DNA of 64,000 nucleotides from Phytophthora hibernalis (lineage: Eukaryota; Oomycota; Peronosporomycetes; Peronosporales; Peronosporaceae), in NCBI GenBank assembly GCA_012656075.1, contig JAAKBF010000063.1:62001-126000 (forward strand), in the 5' to 3' direction. The notes under the pieces are model-generated. The model was not told where the DNA came from. It saw only the letters and a program-made list of their open reading frames with translations, and did no database searches. Shown piece by piece: positions 30,745 through 42,173 of the stretch. Position 1 is the first letter of the stretch. Every line of letters begins with the position of its first letter. A program made the translations under genes and the position numbers.

Positions 30745-31634
30745 ATGGGCTGGGTTGTGTTGGTACAGGGTGCTACGGGCGCTGTCGGTCGAGATCTCGT
30801 GGCCGAACTAGTACAATCTCCTACATGCACCAAAGTGGTCGCACTCACACGCCGAGAGATCCCCGAACCTCATGGGGCGCCGCGTTCCCTTCTATGGACG
30901 TGAATGCGGCTCATGGCAAACTGGAAATTGTGTCTGTGGACTTTGACGAGCTACATCGCGACTGGAAGAAGCTTCCGGTGGACGTCGACGCGGCTTTCTC
31001 GTGTCTGGGGACGACTCGTAAAGATGCGGGCTCGGCCGAAGCTTTTCGAAAGGTTGACAAATATCCACATAAAGTTTTTTGGTATTTGCGGATCTGAAAA
31101 TCTGGAACTAATTTTTGTTTTTTGGATAGTGGATTTCGAGTATGTGGCCAAGTTCGCAGCGCTGGCAAAAGATGCGGGGTGCCGTATTTCGGACTGCTGA
31201 CTGCCAGCGTACGTCGTGTTGGTGCTTGGTTTGAGGCGTATTGAGTCTGATTTTTGTGAGTAGAATGCCAACAAAGACAGTTGGTTCCTGTACCCGCAGA
31301 CGAAGGGGGAAGTGGAGGAAAGTATCAAGACGCTATCTTTTGAGAGGACGTCGATTTTCCGACCGGGGCTTATTAATCGCGGCGATCTGGCACGCACTGT
31401 GGAGTCTATTGCCAGCTACCTGCTACCGAGTGTAAGTCGTGTTTTGCGTAGAGTACTGGAGAGACATTCGACGTAACTTACGTTCTCTGTTATTCAGGTT
31501 ACGACTCGTGCCATTGCGAAGGGGATGCTTGTGGACTACGAAAGTGGTGACAAGGGGTGAAGGAGTGGAGCAACGCTGATCTGAAGCAGCACGAGCCTAC
31601 TGTTGTCGCCAGCGACCAGCAATCTGAGCTGTAA
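30745..31634 (+). CDS. Second TIP30/HTATIP2-like oxidoreductase (4 exons, several apparent 1-base deletions)
   Basis: Paralogue of the 5018-5822 gene. Start MGWVVLVQGATGAVGRDLVA at 30745; introns at about 31052-31129, 31207-31263 and 31434-31498, with the later exons carrying the family pattern NANKDSWFLYPQTKGEVEE (YxxxK kept), FERTSIFRPGLINRGDLA and VKEWSNADLKQ, to a TAA at 31632. The frame is lost four times: at CCCC near 30863, GGGG near 31175, GGGG near 31555, and possibly once more; each needs one extra base in a C or G run. Either a decaying copy or systematic homopolymer under-calling; the clustering of lesions in G/C runs favours the latter. Function as for its paralogue. Confidence 0.65.
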
Positions 31635-32388
31635 GGATAAGGACGAGTGATGTCCGAGTCTGCTAACACTACGCATTGCTACCACTGATTAATAAAAAAC
31701 TTTCCGTGTTAAGCTCATGAGAAAGAGTCAGACTTACTGAACAGCTTCGAAACGTGATCCATGCTTCTGCTGCCACCTGCAATCGCGAGACAAGACGTGC
31801 TGTTAAAAATCGCCATAATGTTGGCCATAACCGACCATAAGAGCACGAAGAGCATGGATCACCCACAAGTTCTATTGACCCAGTTACTGACGATGAAGAG
31901 AGAGCGATCAACGCTGCTGCCGCCGACAAGCTAGCGAAGACCGTTTCGAGCAAATCAAGCAAAGAATACTCAATCTGGAACAAAATTATGTGGGTCATAG
32001 CTTCAAAAGACGCTAACCTACCAGAAATGTGGTTCCGCGCTCTTCCACCGCTCAAAACAAAAATTTAGGACCGAATCGTAGAAAATGTGGTTTAATCCGC
32101 GCGTATTTTCTAAGACCATGCAAGAGGAATACCCAATGAGTCTCATGTTTAGTTTCTTGATCTTGCGAACTATATTAATAATAGCTCTACATGATATACT
32201 ACTCAGGTAGAGTGCATATACCGGTAGCAGCATCCTGTTCGTTTTGACATTTACTCACAGAAAGGATCGTCATAGCGTCTCTGATGAAGGAATCAATATC
32301 ATAAGTTTGACTTTTACCAAGGATCAGATCTGATTCCATTAAACTATTTTTCGGTGGTGTAAATCCACTCGCGAAGTTTCCTTGAGTC
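31635..32388. other. Intergenic, no supported gene
   Basis: A plus-strand phrase near 31925-32040 (AINAAAADKLAKTVSSKSSK, then EMWFRAL) looks faintly coding and could be the tail of a decayed effector, but it is interrupted by stops and I cannot assign it. Confidence 0.3.
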
Positions 32389-34174
32389 ATGGCCCCATCT
32401 GCTCGTGTGTACGCCGCCTTGGGAACGAATCTCGGTGCGCCCTACCTCATCTTATCCATCCGCCCTACCATTTTACCCAAACGTTCTACCTTTATCTCCA
32501 GGCGACAAGGTGGCGAATCTGGAAAATGCGCTGGCCATGCTCACATCGATGGTAGGACCGGTAGAAGCCACCTCGCGACTCTACACTACAGCGCCGCAGT
32601 ACGTAGAGGACCAGCCAGCCTTCCTTAACATTGTGGCCAGACTCCAGACGCAGCTGAAACCTACGGAGCTGCTGGGGCTTTCAAGACAATCGAGAGGGAG
32701 ATCGGACGGACGCCGTCGCTCCGGTGCGGACTTAGTGGAGAGTGTGTAGAGGTAGAACGAGTAGAAGCACTGATTGCTGCTATTTGTGTGCGGACTTAAC
32801 AGATGGGGACCCAGACTCATCGACGTGGACATTTTGCTGTACGATGATCTGGAACTCAAAACCGACACAGAGGAGGGACCTCTTATTGTACCCCACGAAC
32901 GCATCGCAGAGAGGATTTTGTGCTCGCTCCACTCTGTGATTTGGCTCCGGGTATGGTGCAATTGGGGATTTTGAGTGTTTTCGAGAAGATTGTTGACTCA
33001 TTTTATGTGTTTTGTTGTTGTAGATCTGCTCCATCCTGTGTTGAAGCTGCCGATGCAAAAGCTGTACGACTCGCTGAAGGAGGGGAGCAACAGTATATCG
33101 CCCCGGTACCCATGCTGCCAGTTGACAAGGCGGCACCGTGGCCGCTTGGGACCAAAACTTTCGTCATGGGTATTGTGAATGTGACGCCCGATAGCTTTAG
33201 CGACGGAGCAGAGATGGAGACGGTTACTGATGCAGTGAAGAAGGCGCTGGAGATGGAATGTGCTGGCGTGGACATTATCGATATTGGTGGAGAGTCAAGT
33301 CGGCCCGGGGCGGAGGCAGTGACAGAGGAGGAGGAGTTGAAGCGTGTGCTGCCGGTGATTCGTGCTATACGTCAACAGACCCAGATCGCGATTTCGATTG
33401 ACACAACGAAGGCAGAAGTCGCACGGCAAGCAGTTGCTGCAGGTGCCAATATTGTCAACGATATTTCGGCGGGAGTAAAAGACCCTAACATGCTTGGTGC
33501 GGTCGCCAAGTTACGCGTTCCGGTAAATACTACCGCGGTGTCACTAAAATAGCCCCAGTACTCATTAGATCTTTGGGCTCTAACGGTTGTTATGCTTGCT
33601 GTTTTGTTAGGTTGTGCTCATGCACATGCGAGGCACGCCGAAAACGATGACCGAATTCAAGGTTTGAAAAAGTGTCGGCAGTTGCTGTCATTTTTTATTT
33701 TCTCATGATGTTGATTTCGATGCAGGAATACGAAGATGTGGTGGCCGAGGTTAGCGACGTGCTCAATGAGCGTGTGACTGCTGCAGAGGCAGCGGGTATT
33801 TTCCGCTGGAACATTATTCTGGATCCAGGAATTGGCTTTGCAAAGGCACGAGTTCTGAACCTAATGCTGCTGCGAAAGCTTTCGATAGTTAAGCAGACGT
33901 GTCATGGTCTGCCTCTACTGGTTAGTAAATGCTGCGCAGCCGGTTTAGTTCTGGTGACGTAGCTGACGTCGTGGTATGTATGCAGATGGGGTCCTCTCGC
34001 AAGGGTTTCATTGGCGATATTTGTGGCCGTCCTGATCCGAAAGACCGTTCTTGGGGTACCGCTGCCACATGCAGTGCTGCCATCCAACAAGGAGCGGATA
34101 TTTTACGGGTTCACGATGGTGCGGAGATGGTTGATGTCGCCAAGATGTCAGACGCTATTTGGCGTGAGGAGTAG
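32389..34174 (+). CDS. Bifunctional HPPK-DHPS of folate synthesis (7 exons, three apparent 1-base deletions)
   Basis: Two consecutive steps of folate biosynthesis: pyrophosphorylation of 6-hydroxymethyl-dihydropterin and its condensation with p-aminobenzoate. Model exons: 32389-32434, 32502-32723, 32803-32950, 33024-33522, 33611-33661, 33726-33920, 33986-34174. HPPK part: YAALGTNLG, TSRLYTTAPQY, and R-WGPRLIDVDILLYDDLEL. DHPS part: VMGIVNVTPDSFSDGA, VDIIDIGGESSRPGA, ISIDTTKAEVARQAV, NDISAG, VVLMHMRGTPKTM, ILDPGIGFAK, GSSRKGFIG and ILRVHD near the end. The frame needs one extra G near 32667-32672, one T near 32921 and one G near 33084, all homopolymers. No aldolase domain is visible. This is the target class of sulfonamides. 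Confidence 0.85.
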
Positions 34175-34344
34175 CTGCATTCACGTCTCGACAGACTCGA
34201 CATGAACCCAAGGAATAGAACGCTGACCACTCCACTTTTTATAGGTTCATAGCTATTTTTTGTTTAGATTCAAGCAATTGTGGTGTACCGGTCAGCCTTA
34301 TTTCCATCTTCCAAGGCGGCGACAAGCCGGAATTCGCGTGAAGA

Positions 34345-35422
34345 ATGGACGACACCGACCAAGACAGCATCCGAAATGCTGAGCATAGCAACGAAAGCGA
34401 GACCCCGCATTTCGACGCTTTGTTTGCTCAATACGACACCGGCAACGGGTAAACTACGCACATTTTACAACTGCTCGATCTAGATTGAATAACATTGAGG
34501 TCGTTTGTTTCCTAGCGTCCTCGGCATGGAGCAGCTCGGCAGTTTGCTGCTTCATATGGGCTATAATGCGTCTCCAAAGGTCCTAGAACGTGCTCTCGAC
34601 GACATGGATCCGAATGCAACGGGTGAAATCGCCAAGTTATCATTCCTGGAATGGTTTGAAGAGAACGCGGACGACATTGACGATGCACCACCTGCGCACC
34701 CTGCCCAAATTTCAACGCTAATTTCACCGCGCTCTCAGCAGCAAGATGAAACCTATTCCGAGTTGGAGAGTGCGATGCTTGATGCCAAGAAACAACGCAG
34801 GCAAACAGAGGTTGATGCCCAATTACTAGCGAATCGGCTGGCTCACCTTCGTGCAGAAGATGCTCGAGCGCAGAAGCGCATCGAAGAGGCCAAACGTCGT
34901 GGTCGTGAGATTGAGGCCATCAAGAGGCGTAATGAAAACAGGCAGCGCACAAAGCAAGAGGCGATGGAGCAGATGCAACGTGAAATTAGGGCTGCTTGCG
35001 ATTACAACAACATGGTACAGGCCTCGTCACGCGAGCGCCGCAACCAACTAGTTGCGGAGTATACCTCACAGCGCGTGCAGATTGTTCAGGACACGCGCGC
35101 TGAGAAGAAGAACCATCTCGACCAAATTCGTCGACAGCGGGAGATGGATCGCTCCTGGCTGGCAGAGCGTTCGCAGGAGATCAGAGAGAAGGAAAAACGT
35201 GCGATTCGGCAGCGACAGACAGCACAGAAGAACTACGAGAAGGAAGTGGTGAAGAAAGCGCGCGAGAACTTGGCGCGGGAGCACGAGAAGCGACTGGTAT
35301 CGGAGAAGAAGATTAACAGGATGGAGGCAGAGGAGGCAGAGCTGATCGCAAAGTTGCGTGTCACGCAGGAACTACAGCGCGCGGCGTACGAAGAACTTGA
35401 GTTCGTCATCCAGGACGAGTAG
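34345..35422 (+). CDS. EF-hand and coiled-coil protein (2 exons, 336 aa)
   Basis: Exons 34345-34448 and 34516-35422 with a 67-bp intron (GTAAAC to CTAG). Residues about 20-90 look like an EF-hand pair: FDALFAQYDTGNG, then VLGMEQLGSLLLHMGY and ERALDDMDPNATGEIAKLSF. The rest, from about residue 110, is a continuous charged alpha-helical coiled coil very rich in Arg, Glu, Lys and Gln (EDARAQKRIEEAKRRGREIE and similar), as in axonemal or flagellar structural proteins. A role in the zoospore flagellum or cytoskeleton is an inference from this architecture. No lesions. It lies 170 bp downstream of the folate gene. Confidence 0.75.
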
Positions 35423-35577
35423 CAGTACAGATCGTGGCACATACTACCTAGTACTACGATGTACTTCGAAGAATGTAGTAGGACAGGAATTTCCACTTTT
35501 TCCCATGCAACACTGGGGTACACTTTGTATTAGAGCCCCGAAGGATGGAAACGATACCTCCTGCTTGCGACCTCGAT

Positions 35578-35967
35578 TTAGTCAATCTGGTTCTTCGATG
35601 GCACCATCCTGCGGAAGAAACGCCACCAAAACCTGTTCCAGAACGTGTTAAACTTTCCTGAAAACTGCTTCGTCAGCTTTGTTGTGGTGTCAGGGCTCAC
35701 GCCACCGGCTCGCTCTTCCTGGCTGTTATCTTCATTCAAAGTGCCGTCTTGCGTCGTTTGGAATTCGTCGCTTTGCTTGGCATCGTCGTCCAGATGCAGA
35801 ATGAGGAACTTCTCGCCTCCAGTCTGGACGTAAACTCCGTCGAGTGTGCCATTGCTTTCGGGAGAGGTAATGGTGGGTTTCTTGTCGACGGAACCGGGAG
35901 CTGGCTCAGCGGTTGCACTTGCGAGGAGTGTGGCTACAGTGGCCAATACGACGTAGCCCACCCGCAT
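35578..35967 (-). CDS. Second secreted EER-motif effector candidate (129 aa)
   Basis: Signal peptide MRVGYVVLATVATLLASATA, then an acidic polar segment, KFLILHLDDD at 53-62 in the RXLR position, and SQEER at 82-86. The C-terminal module (KLTKQFSGKFNT, then FWWRFFRRM) matches the 6348-6758 protein, including F-S-G-K-[YF]-N-T and the aromatic cluster. Overall identity is modest, so the two are diverged paralogues under some constraint at the motifs. Convergent with the EF-hand/coiled-coil gene, whose stop is 156 bp away. Uninterrupted. Confidence 0.7.
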   Translation of the reverse strand: MRVGYVVLATVATLLASATAEPAPGSVDKKPTITSPESNGTLDGVYVQTGGEKFLILHLDDDAKQSDEFQTTQDGTLNEDNSQEERAGGVSPDTTTKLTKQFSGKFNTFWNRFWWRFFRRMVPSKNQID

Positions 35968-38900
35968 TATTGTATTCGAGTTAGCACAGTAGAATGGTGA
36001 ATGGTCGACAGTGTTAATACCATGTGCCTGCGGACGCGGTACTGATTGGAAGGCACTTCAGCAGATCATTATGATCTGTTTCAATGAAACCTTCTCGAGA
36101 GGGCTGGCTTGGACCATGCTCTTCTTGAATAACTTGTCAATTAATATTATATTAAACAATCGCTTACACTCGCTATTAGTCGACCTGGTGCCGTATCCGT
36201 GACGGCATTATTGATAATGGAGAGAAACGATGAGAGTCTGAGCCGTTGGCATGGTGTGTGTTCCGAGCACTGTACGATTCGCCGTTGATTATGGCTTTCA
36301 AATTGTTATCGGATGGTTGTGAACATTTGCTACGTGGGAAACGTTGACGTAGGCTGGGGCTAATCATTACCATGGCTCCTAAAATGCAGGTTTGACCGGA
36401 TTGAAGCTTATTCCGACGCTTTTAATTATTAAATAATAATTTTTTAGACCGGCGTCGGGAAACACGAGCTCCCACATTGTTGTGTCACGATATTTTTGCC
36501 GGAAATGCGTGGGGGATACTCGTACTGCCTCCAGTCGTTAGACTCGTGCAGAAATCGCCCCTACCTGGTCATTTTGAATTCAAAATGTTTTGATCGGACG
36601 ATTTCTGTCGTCACCCGCAAAATCATCATGACTTTTGTACTGTACACGGATTTGCCAATTACTGTTGCTATTTCTTCAGTTGTTGCGACCTTTTGGCACG
36701 CACCCCACGCGCCGGATGTTGTCACGCCACGTGGCCCCGGAAGTCCTCTACGCGGATTGAACTTGGACATTTCGATCTTACTGGTGTCCTTGGTATTGGC
36801 CTGGCGTTTTGTCTCGGTTCCTAGTCCTGGTTGTGCTTCGTAGAAGTGCTTAGTGTTGCGACCTGAGACTACTTCGTCCAGGCCGGTCTCCCAATGCAGA
36901 GTAGGAAGCTAGTGATGTAAGTCAACACAGACACTGGGCGACAAAAGCCACCTTTAGGCACGCGTGTATTCTCTCTCTTTGGCTGCAAATTCCAGACTGA
37001 GCCCTCTCTTCCAAATCTACTTTCTCGTCTCACACCCTTCTCATACTCTTTAGTCTCACGCCAACTGCAGTGCCCATAGTGTAGATCGGTACAATCCTCA
37101 ACAGCCCCACCTACTGATCAACACCTTGGCACTGCAACACTCACACATGACCACTCCGTGTTACTGGGCAGTCCTTCGTGTGTTTGTCCACACACCTTCC
37201 GAGACTGTGCCTCTCTCTTTGTTTAGCCCCACCTCTTCTGGACCTTCTCACTTTTTCATCTTGCTCGACGCGTTCAACTCACCTCGCAGGTGGTCCGTCG
37301 GCAAGTACCCCACTGCAGTCGGTGTCGTACACCGCCCACTGCTCGTCATTTCTCACTCTTCTGCACATTTGTGCATATCAACAACTCATCTGCACCTCTG
37401 TGCATCTCACCCTCACTTCTGCACCATCGTGCCTCTCACACTCCACTCTCATCTGCACCATTGTGCCTCTCACTCTTTTCTGTCCCACCAGACCGGGCAC
37501 CACTTCCATTTGGACGTGCACCACTCTCATCATACAACACTCTCAATTTGCTGCAACCCCACCGGACCAATACTTCCCCTCAATCCATGACAATTTTCTC
37601 TTGCTCAATACGTTTCATCGTCTTCTTCTCTTCTTCAGCTCTTCCTTAGTCATCTTCTCGTCTTCTTCCTTCACGTCAGCGCTCATCACAACTAGTCCAG
37701 TGTCGGCTTCAGACTGCGCTCCTTGGGCTCATAACCTGTTACGACCTGAGACTACTTCGTCCAGGCCGGTCTCCCACTGCAGAGTAGAAGCAGAAGTAAT
37801 ACTAAAAATTAGGAAATATTTTATAATATTTAAGTTTAGAACCAATGCGGATTTAGTGGAGAGCAAACTGTTGGTAGCGAGAGCCGATATGATTGCGACC
37901 ATCCAAGAAGACACGCGTGTAGAAGTGGATATTGGCATCGGATGAGCATGGGCGTTAGCAAGCACTAAATGGCCCTAATATACCTCACTTCAAATTCAAT
38001 AGATGTGGATTACCAGTGCAAAGACCCCCAAACTCCGATTCACTGAGCTGCACTTGATAACAACCATGGCAAGGAACTGTTCAAATGCACGCATGATTTC
38101 TGTAACAGGATTGGTTAGTATTATAGCCAATATTTTGTCCAGCTATATAGTGCAGTAGTTAGTGATCGTACTTAGTATTAAATCATAGAGACTTTGAATG
38201 GGGTTTTCCGAAGTCGTGTTTCATGCACTGCAAGGGTAGAAAATGGCATTTCTAGAAAATGGCACTTCTAGAAAGTGCAAAACCGACCCCAATTTGTGTT
38301 AGGGCAGTTGGAACGCTTTCAGATCACAAAGGCACATTATGGGTGAGTATGAAGCTTGCACGATTTACAGCAATTCGAACCTGAGTACGATTTATAGTTA
38401 TCTCGTTCAAGCCAAGTCGTACGAATTACAATCGAAAGTGACAAAAATACTGCAAAGCACAATACTACTTAGAAACAGTAAAGCATAGTTAAACTTATAT
38501 ATGCAGATGTACGGAGGCTGTGGAGCTACGTGGCTCCATCCTACCCCGATGGGTTGTGGGACCAACATGCGACGTGATGTTGTGTTGTGCGTGTGTAGCC
38601 ACGTCAGAAGACTGCTCAAGAAGCTGCGTGGCGCCACGAGGAAGGTGGCCAGGTTAAGCCCGCCGGGTTGGGAGATCTGTCACAGCTAAACGCCTCCTGG
38701 CGAAAAGACCCCTTCCTGTTGAAGGTGCCGCACCGGAAACGGCTATGCCGTCGCGCGGCGGACTGGGGAAAACAGTCAGTGATCCCCGAGGGGAGTACGG
38801 GTGTGTCCTGCGCGGACGGTTCATGCACTGAAGGAGAAAGCGTGGACCCGTTGACGATGCGTCGTCGTGGTCAGCTTGCGAGCGACCGAAATACAGAGCT

Positions 38901-38992
38901 TATGGTCATCTTCGGACCTTGATGCGGCAAGGTGCCCGACTTAACAATCGTACGTTTTCAACACAATGTGCCCAGTACAGGTTGTTCCGTCG
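35968..38992. other. Repeat-rich, gene-poor region
   Basis: Contains the 50-bp direct repeat pair at 36854 and 37737, a pyrimidine-rich stretch with repeated CTGCAC(C)A(T)TGTGC words at 37360-37480, and a GC-rich segment at 38500-38930 with several self-complementary words. ORFs up to 255 codons (37178-37945) are low-complexity and unconvincing. No gene supported. Confidence 0.4.
36854..37786. repeat. Direct repeat pair of about 50 bp, 883 bp apart
   Basis: TGTTGCGACCTGAGACTACT and the following bases up to GCAGAGTA occur at 36854-36903 and 37737-37786 with two mismatches. They start TGTT like many LTRs, so they may be the ends of a short or internally deleted LTR element (a TRIM-like unit); the interval shows no protein domain. 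Confidence 0.5.
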
Positions 38993-38994
38993 TA

Positions 38995-39152
38995 CAGTAA
39001 TATGCTTCCTCAGCGAACACCTGATATAAAAAAGAATGCAAGTATTTTTATGTGAAAGCCTTCTCTGTTTCGTCCACCTTTCTGTCTCCACATATAATTT
39101 AAAAGGCTATTTAGTTATTATTTTGGGTGTTCGCTGAGGAAGCAGATCACTG
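38995..39152. mobile_element. 158-bp MITE with 27-bp inverted termini and TA target duplication
   Basis: The left end CAGTAATATGCTTCCTCAGC (38995 onward) and the right end, read in reverse complement from 39152, CAGTGATCTGCTTCCTCAGC, agree at 24 of 27 positions. Both ends are flanked by TA (38993-38994 and 39153-39154). CAGT ends and TA duplication are the signature of Tc1/mariner-derived MITEs. No ORF inside. Confidence 0.8.
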
Positions 39153-40356
39153 TAATGAGTTCCTGGGGATCTAACAACACGTGGCTAGTTGAAAACGGAG
39201 AATGTATTTGGTGAGTTAAGTTGTTGGTTGAACTATCAGCTCTCGCTGTCGACTCGACATGTTGACTTCAACCTTGAACTCCTTACCGTGACAAAACAGC
39301 GTCACGGCCAGCTGGTCGACAGCCCAGCTGGAACTCTGGAAGCTCAGATCACTTCCCCTTTCTTTCTCGACGATCTACCATGTTGACTCGGACGCTTCGG
39401 AGTCGCTGGGGGTTCTGGGCGCAGCGTCTGCCACATTGACTGCGCATTACGGCTCCGTGGTCGGGTCACTGCAAACTGCTCGACGAGCGCAGGAAGGTCT
39501 TCGAAGATAATGTGGGCTGGCCCATTTGACGCCTCTGGCAGGTCCATGCCGACCCACTTGACCTGTATTTCTCATTGGTGCGAGTCTGCACCTAGACGAC
39601 AGTCCAGCAAATCTTCCACAAGATGTGCCCCTTCGCCATGGTGAACATGTGCAATAAGGTCTCCGGTAACTTCACGGTTGGCATCGGCGAAAAACTGTAA
39701 GCGGGAAGCGTGGTGCGTCGTGATGTCGAAGAGAGCGACCTAATCTTGAACGTCGAAAGTGTAGTTATTTGTAGATTTGACAAGTTGCTTCGGGCCTCGC
39801 CATTGCAGAGCTAACTTATTTCCGCGCGGCACAACATTGGCCGCCAATACGAAGTCGCCAATTTCGAAGTGTGGTATCTTCACACCTCGCTGCTTCTCGC
39901 GTCTCGCACGATTTTGCTCACGGCGTTAGTCACTGGCCAATACGACTGCACGATGCATCGCGTCAAGACTTGCGCAGACGTCCGCCAAATGCTCGATCTG
40001 AGCCAGGCGAACAGTGTCTTCTGTACACCCCAGGTGCGAATAGCGCGTTGAGCTGCGTGGACGCGGGGAGAGCAGCAAATGCTGTAACGATACCATCCAG
40101 ACGATCAGAGGCCATATTGTTTAAACTACTTTGCACCAGCCGCGAAAGCGTGGGCCACTCCGAAATAGAAGTTTTCATATCACTGCTTAGACCCATTAAA
40201 CATCAAGAACCAGTCGCTACAGTCCTGTTCGCCCACGGACAGTAGGCGGTGACGAAGTGGTGGTGAACACCCAGCAACTTCTGCCATTTCGCAATGACTA
40301 AGTTTTTGAAATGGGCTCCCCGATCGGAAACCCAAGTGTGAACCACGCCGTACCGC

Positions 40357-40995
40357 TTAGCCAATCCAACAGACCTCCGTACACGGCTTCTGCTGTCGCC
40401 GTCTCGCCTCGATTAGCCCCACAAATCCACTCATTGCATCTTTGATGACGCGAACGTAACCGCTACCACTAGAACTTCGAAGGAGACTGAGAAAGTCGAA
40501 ATGGATGGCTTCGGTTAGCTTGGTTGCGCGGATCGTTCGTCCAAACGCACGGGGAATTCGGTTTTTAGTTGAGCTCAAGCAGTGGATGCATTGCTTGACA
40601 AATGCTCCACGTCGGACCGCAAAATGGGCCACGCGAACACGGCCGTGACTGCACCCGTCGTTGCAGCTACGCCGCGATGTCCACTTGTCCCGACAAGAGC
40701 TATGATGCAAATCCTCTGCTCCACATTGGTAGCGATAGGAGGGATCCACACTTTACCTGCTGAGGTTTCGTAGAGCTCCGTTACGGTGGGGGGTGTCAGT
40801 TCTGTCGGCTTCTGGTTCGGGTGACTCGTCAAAGCGAATACCTATAACTCCTGGAACTGCCGTAGGCCATTGAATGTCCGGTTCCTGAAGAGGTGAGACA
40901 CGTTCGACGACAGCCAATTGGTGCAGGTGAGGCAACCACCACCTTTTTTGTTTATCCTGGACATTCATTAGGTACCGGAACGGCATCGTTTTCAT
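40357..40995 (-). pseudogene. Integrase region of the Ty3/gypsy element
   Basis: Pieces of the zinc-binding and catalytic core are visible in several frames: FVKQCIHCLSSTKNRIPRAF (HHCC end), TEAIHFDFLSL (first catalytic Asp region) and YVRVIKDAMSGFVGLIEARR. Later parts, with the remaining acidic residues, are scattered downstream to 39590. Broken by stops. Confidence 0.6.
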
Positions 40996-41473
40996 CGCCG
41001 GCTACGTGATCGATTTCGAATCGAAAGTCCAATAGCCCAACGTTGGAGTTTATCAGCTTGGACCGATGCATAACAGTGTCAGCCCCATACGGATCAAAGA
41101 TAAACGTCAGATTACGATGATCAGTAGAAGCGAAATCCGTTATTTCAAAGAAGTAGGTAGTCCAGCCGCTTGCACGTTTCGGTAATAGCAAACGCCTTTT
41201 TTCCTCGGTGGACCAACGGCTGGATGCTCCAGCAAATTTGCCACTGAGAAAAGCCAAGGGCTCATGCCGCTGCTTCGCTCGTGGCAAATCGGAGTCGCCT
41301 GGCGGAAACTGGGTAACTGCGGCACCCCAAAACTTATCGCTTGCATCACTGTAAACGCAGACATCCCAATCGGCTTGAGGGTGGACTAGAGGGACCATGT
41401 TTACCAAGCCGTCCTTCACACACTGAAGACATTCCTCCTCGGCTGGTCGTATCCAACGGATGATAATACGCAC
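40952..41473 (-). pseudogene. RNase H region of the Ty3/gypsy element
   Basis: A 173-codon open piece with DVCVYSDASDKFWGAAVTQF (first Asp of RNase H), EPLAFLSGKF (the Glu region is altered), and ITDFASTDHRNLTFIFDP (the typical TDH-N-L motif). It follows the RT frame after a break near 41480-41520. Confidence 0.75.
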
Positions 41474-41522
41474 CGTTGTAACTTGATCCTCTTGCGACTT
41501 CCCGTCTCATGCATGGCACGCT

Positions 41523-42173
41523 CTAGAATGGCGTACAACGGCGCCGTGAGCGTGAGTATTCAGGAATTGAGGCTCTCATCCAGTTTATCGCACATACAAA
41601 CTGCTGGAGACCCGCCCCGGTCACCGAAGAGGCCTGTTCCACCAGCCCTTGGACTCGCTCCGGGCAATGACTAATTCCAAGTTCGGAGATCATGCGCCCA
41701 CACCATATAATTTCTGTGGCGTACAAAACACATATGACCGGGTGCAAATTCAATCCGTACTGAGCGCAAATCTCCATTACCTTATCAAAGAGCGCCCAGC
41801 GTTCATCCTCCGTAGACGCATACCCAAAGAGATCATCAAGCCATGCAAGAAGCCCTCGATAGAGAAGCGGCCCACATATCTCCACCACCACACTCTGGCA
41901 AAACGGGACGGCGTCCGTAGCTCCCATTGGCACTCGTGTCGGAGTCCACATTCCTCGGTGGGTGATGAACGTAAAAAGCTCCTGGGAAGCAGGATGCAAA
42001 GGCAATTGCCAGTACCCGTTGAACCAGTCACAAGAGAAATAGATTCGTGAGCCTTGAACGTGGGTAATGGCAATCTCCAGTACCGGCATCGGCCACACCA
42101 TGGGTTCCGTACACACGTTCACCTTGCGCAAGTCGACCGTCATACGAGGGTGGTTAGGCTCCTTCTTGGGCAC
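41523..42173 (-). pseudogene. Reverse transcriptase of the Ty3/gypsy element
   Basis: A 216-codon open piece: MTVDLRKVNVCTEPMVWPMP, FSCDWFNGYWQLPLH, PTRVPMGATDAVPFCQ and LLAWLDDLFGYASTEDERWA, the LDD catalytic box. The order and spacing are those of gypsy-type RT. The upstream part (RT N-terminus) is separated by a frame break near 42180. Confidence 0.85.

Noticed and set aside
37178..37945. 255-codon ORF as a membrane protein
   Set aside because: Low-complexity Ser/Thr/His-rich translation of pyrimidine-rich repeats between two direct repeats; no ordered domains.
38500..38930. Structured RNA gene
   Set aside because: GC-rich and self-complementary in places, but I could not match it to tRNA, rRNA, snRNA or RNase P features.
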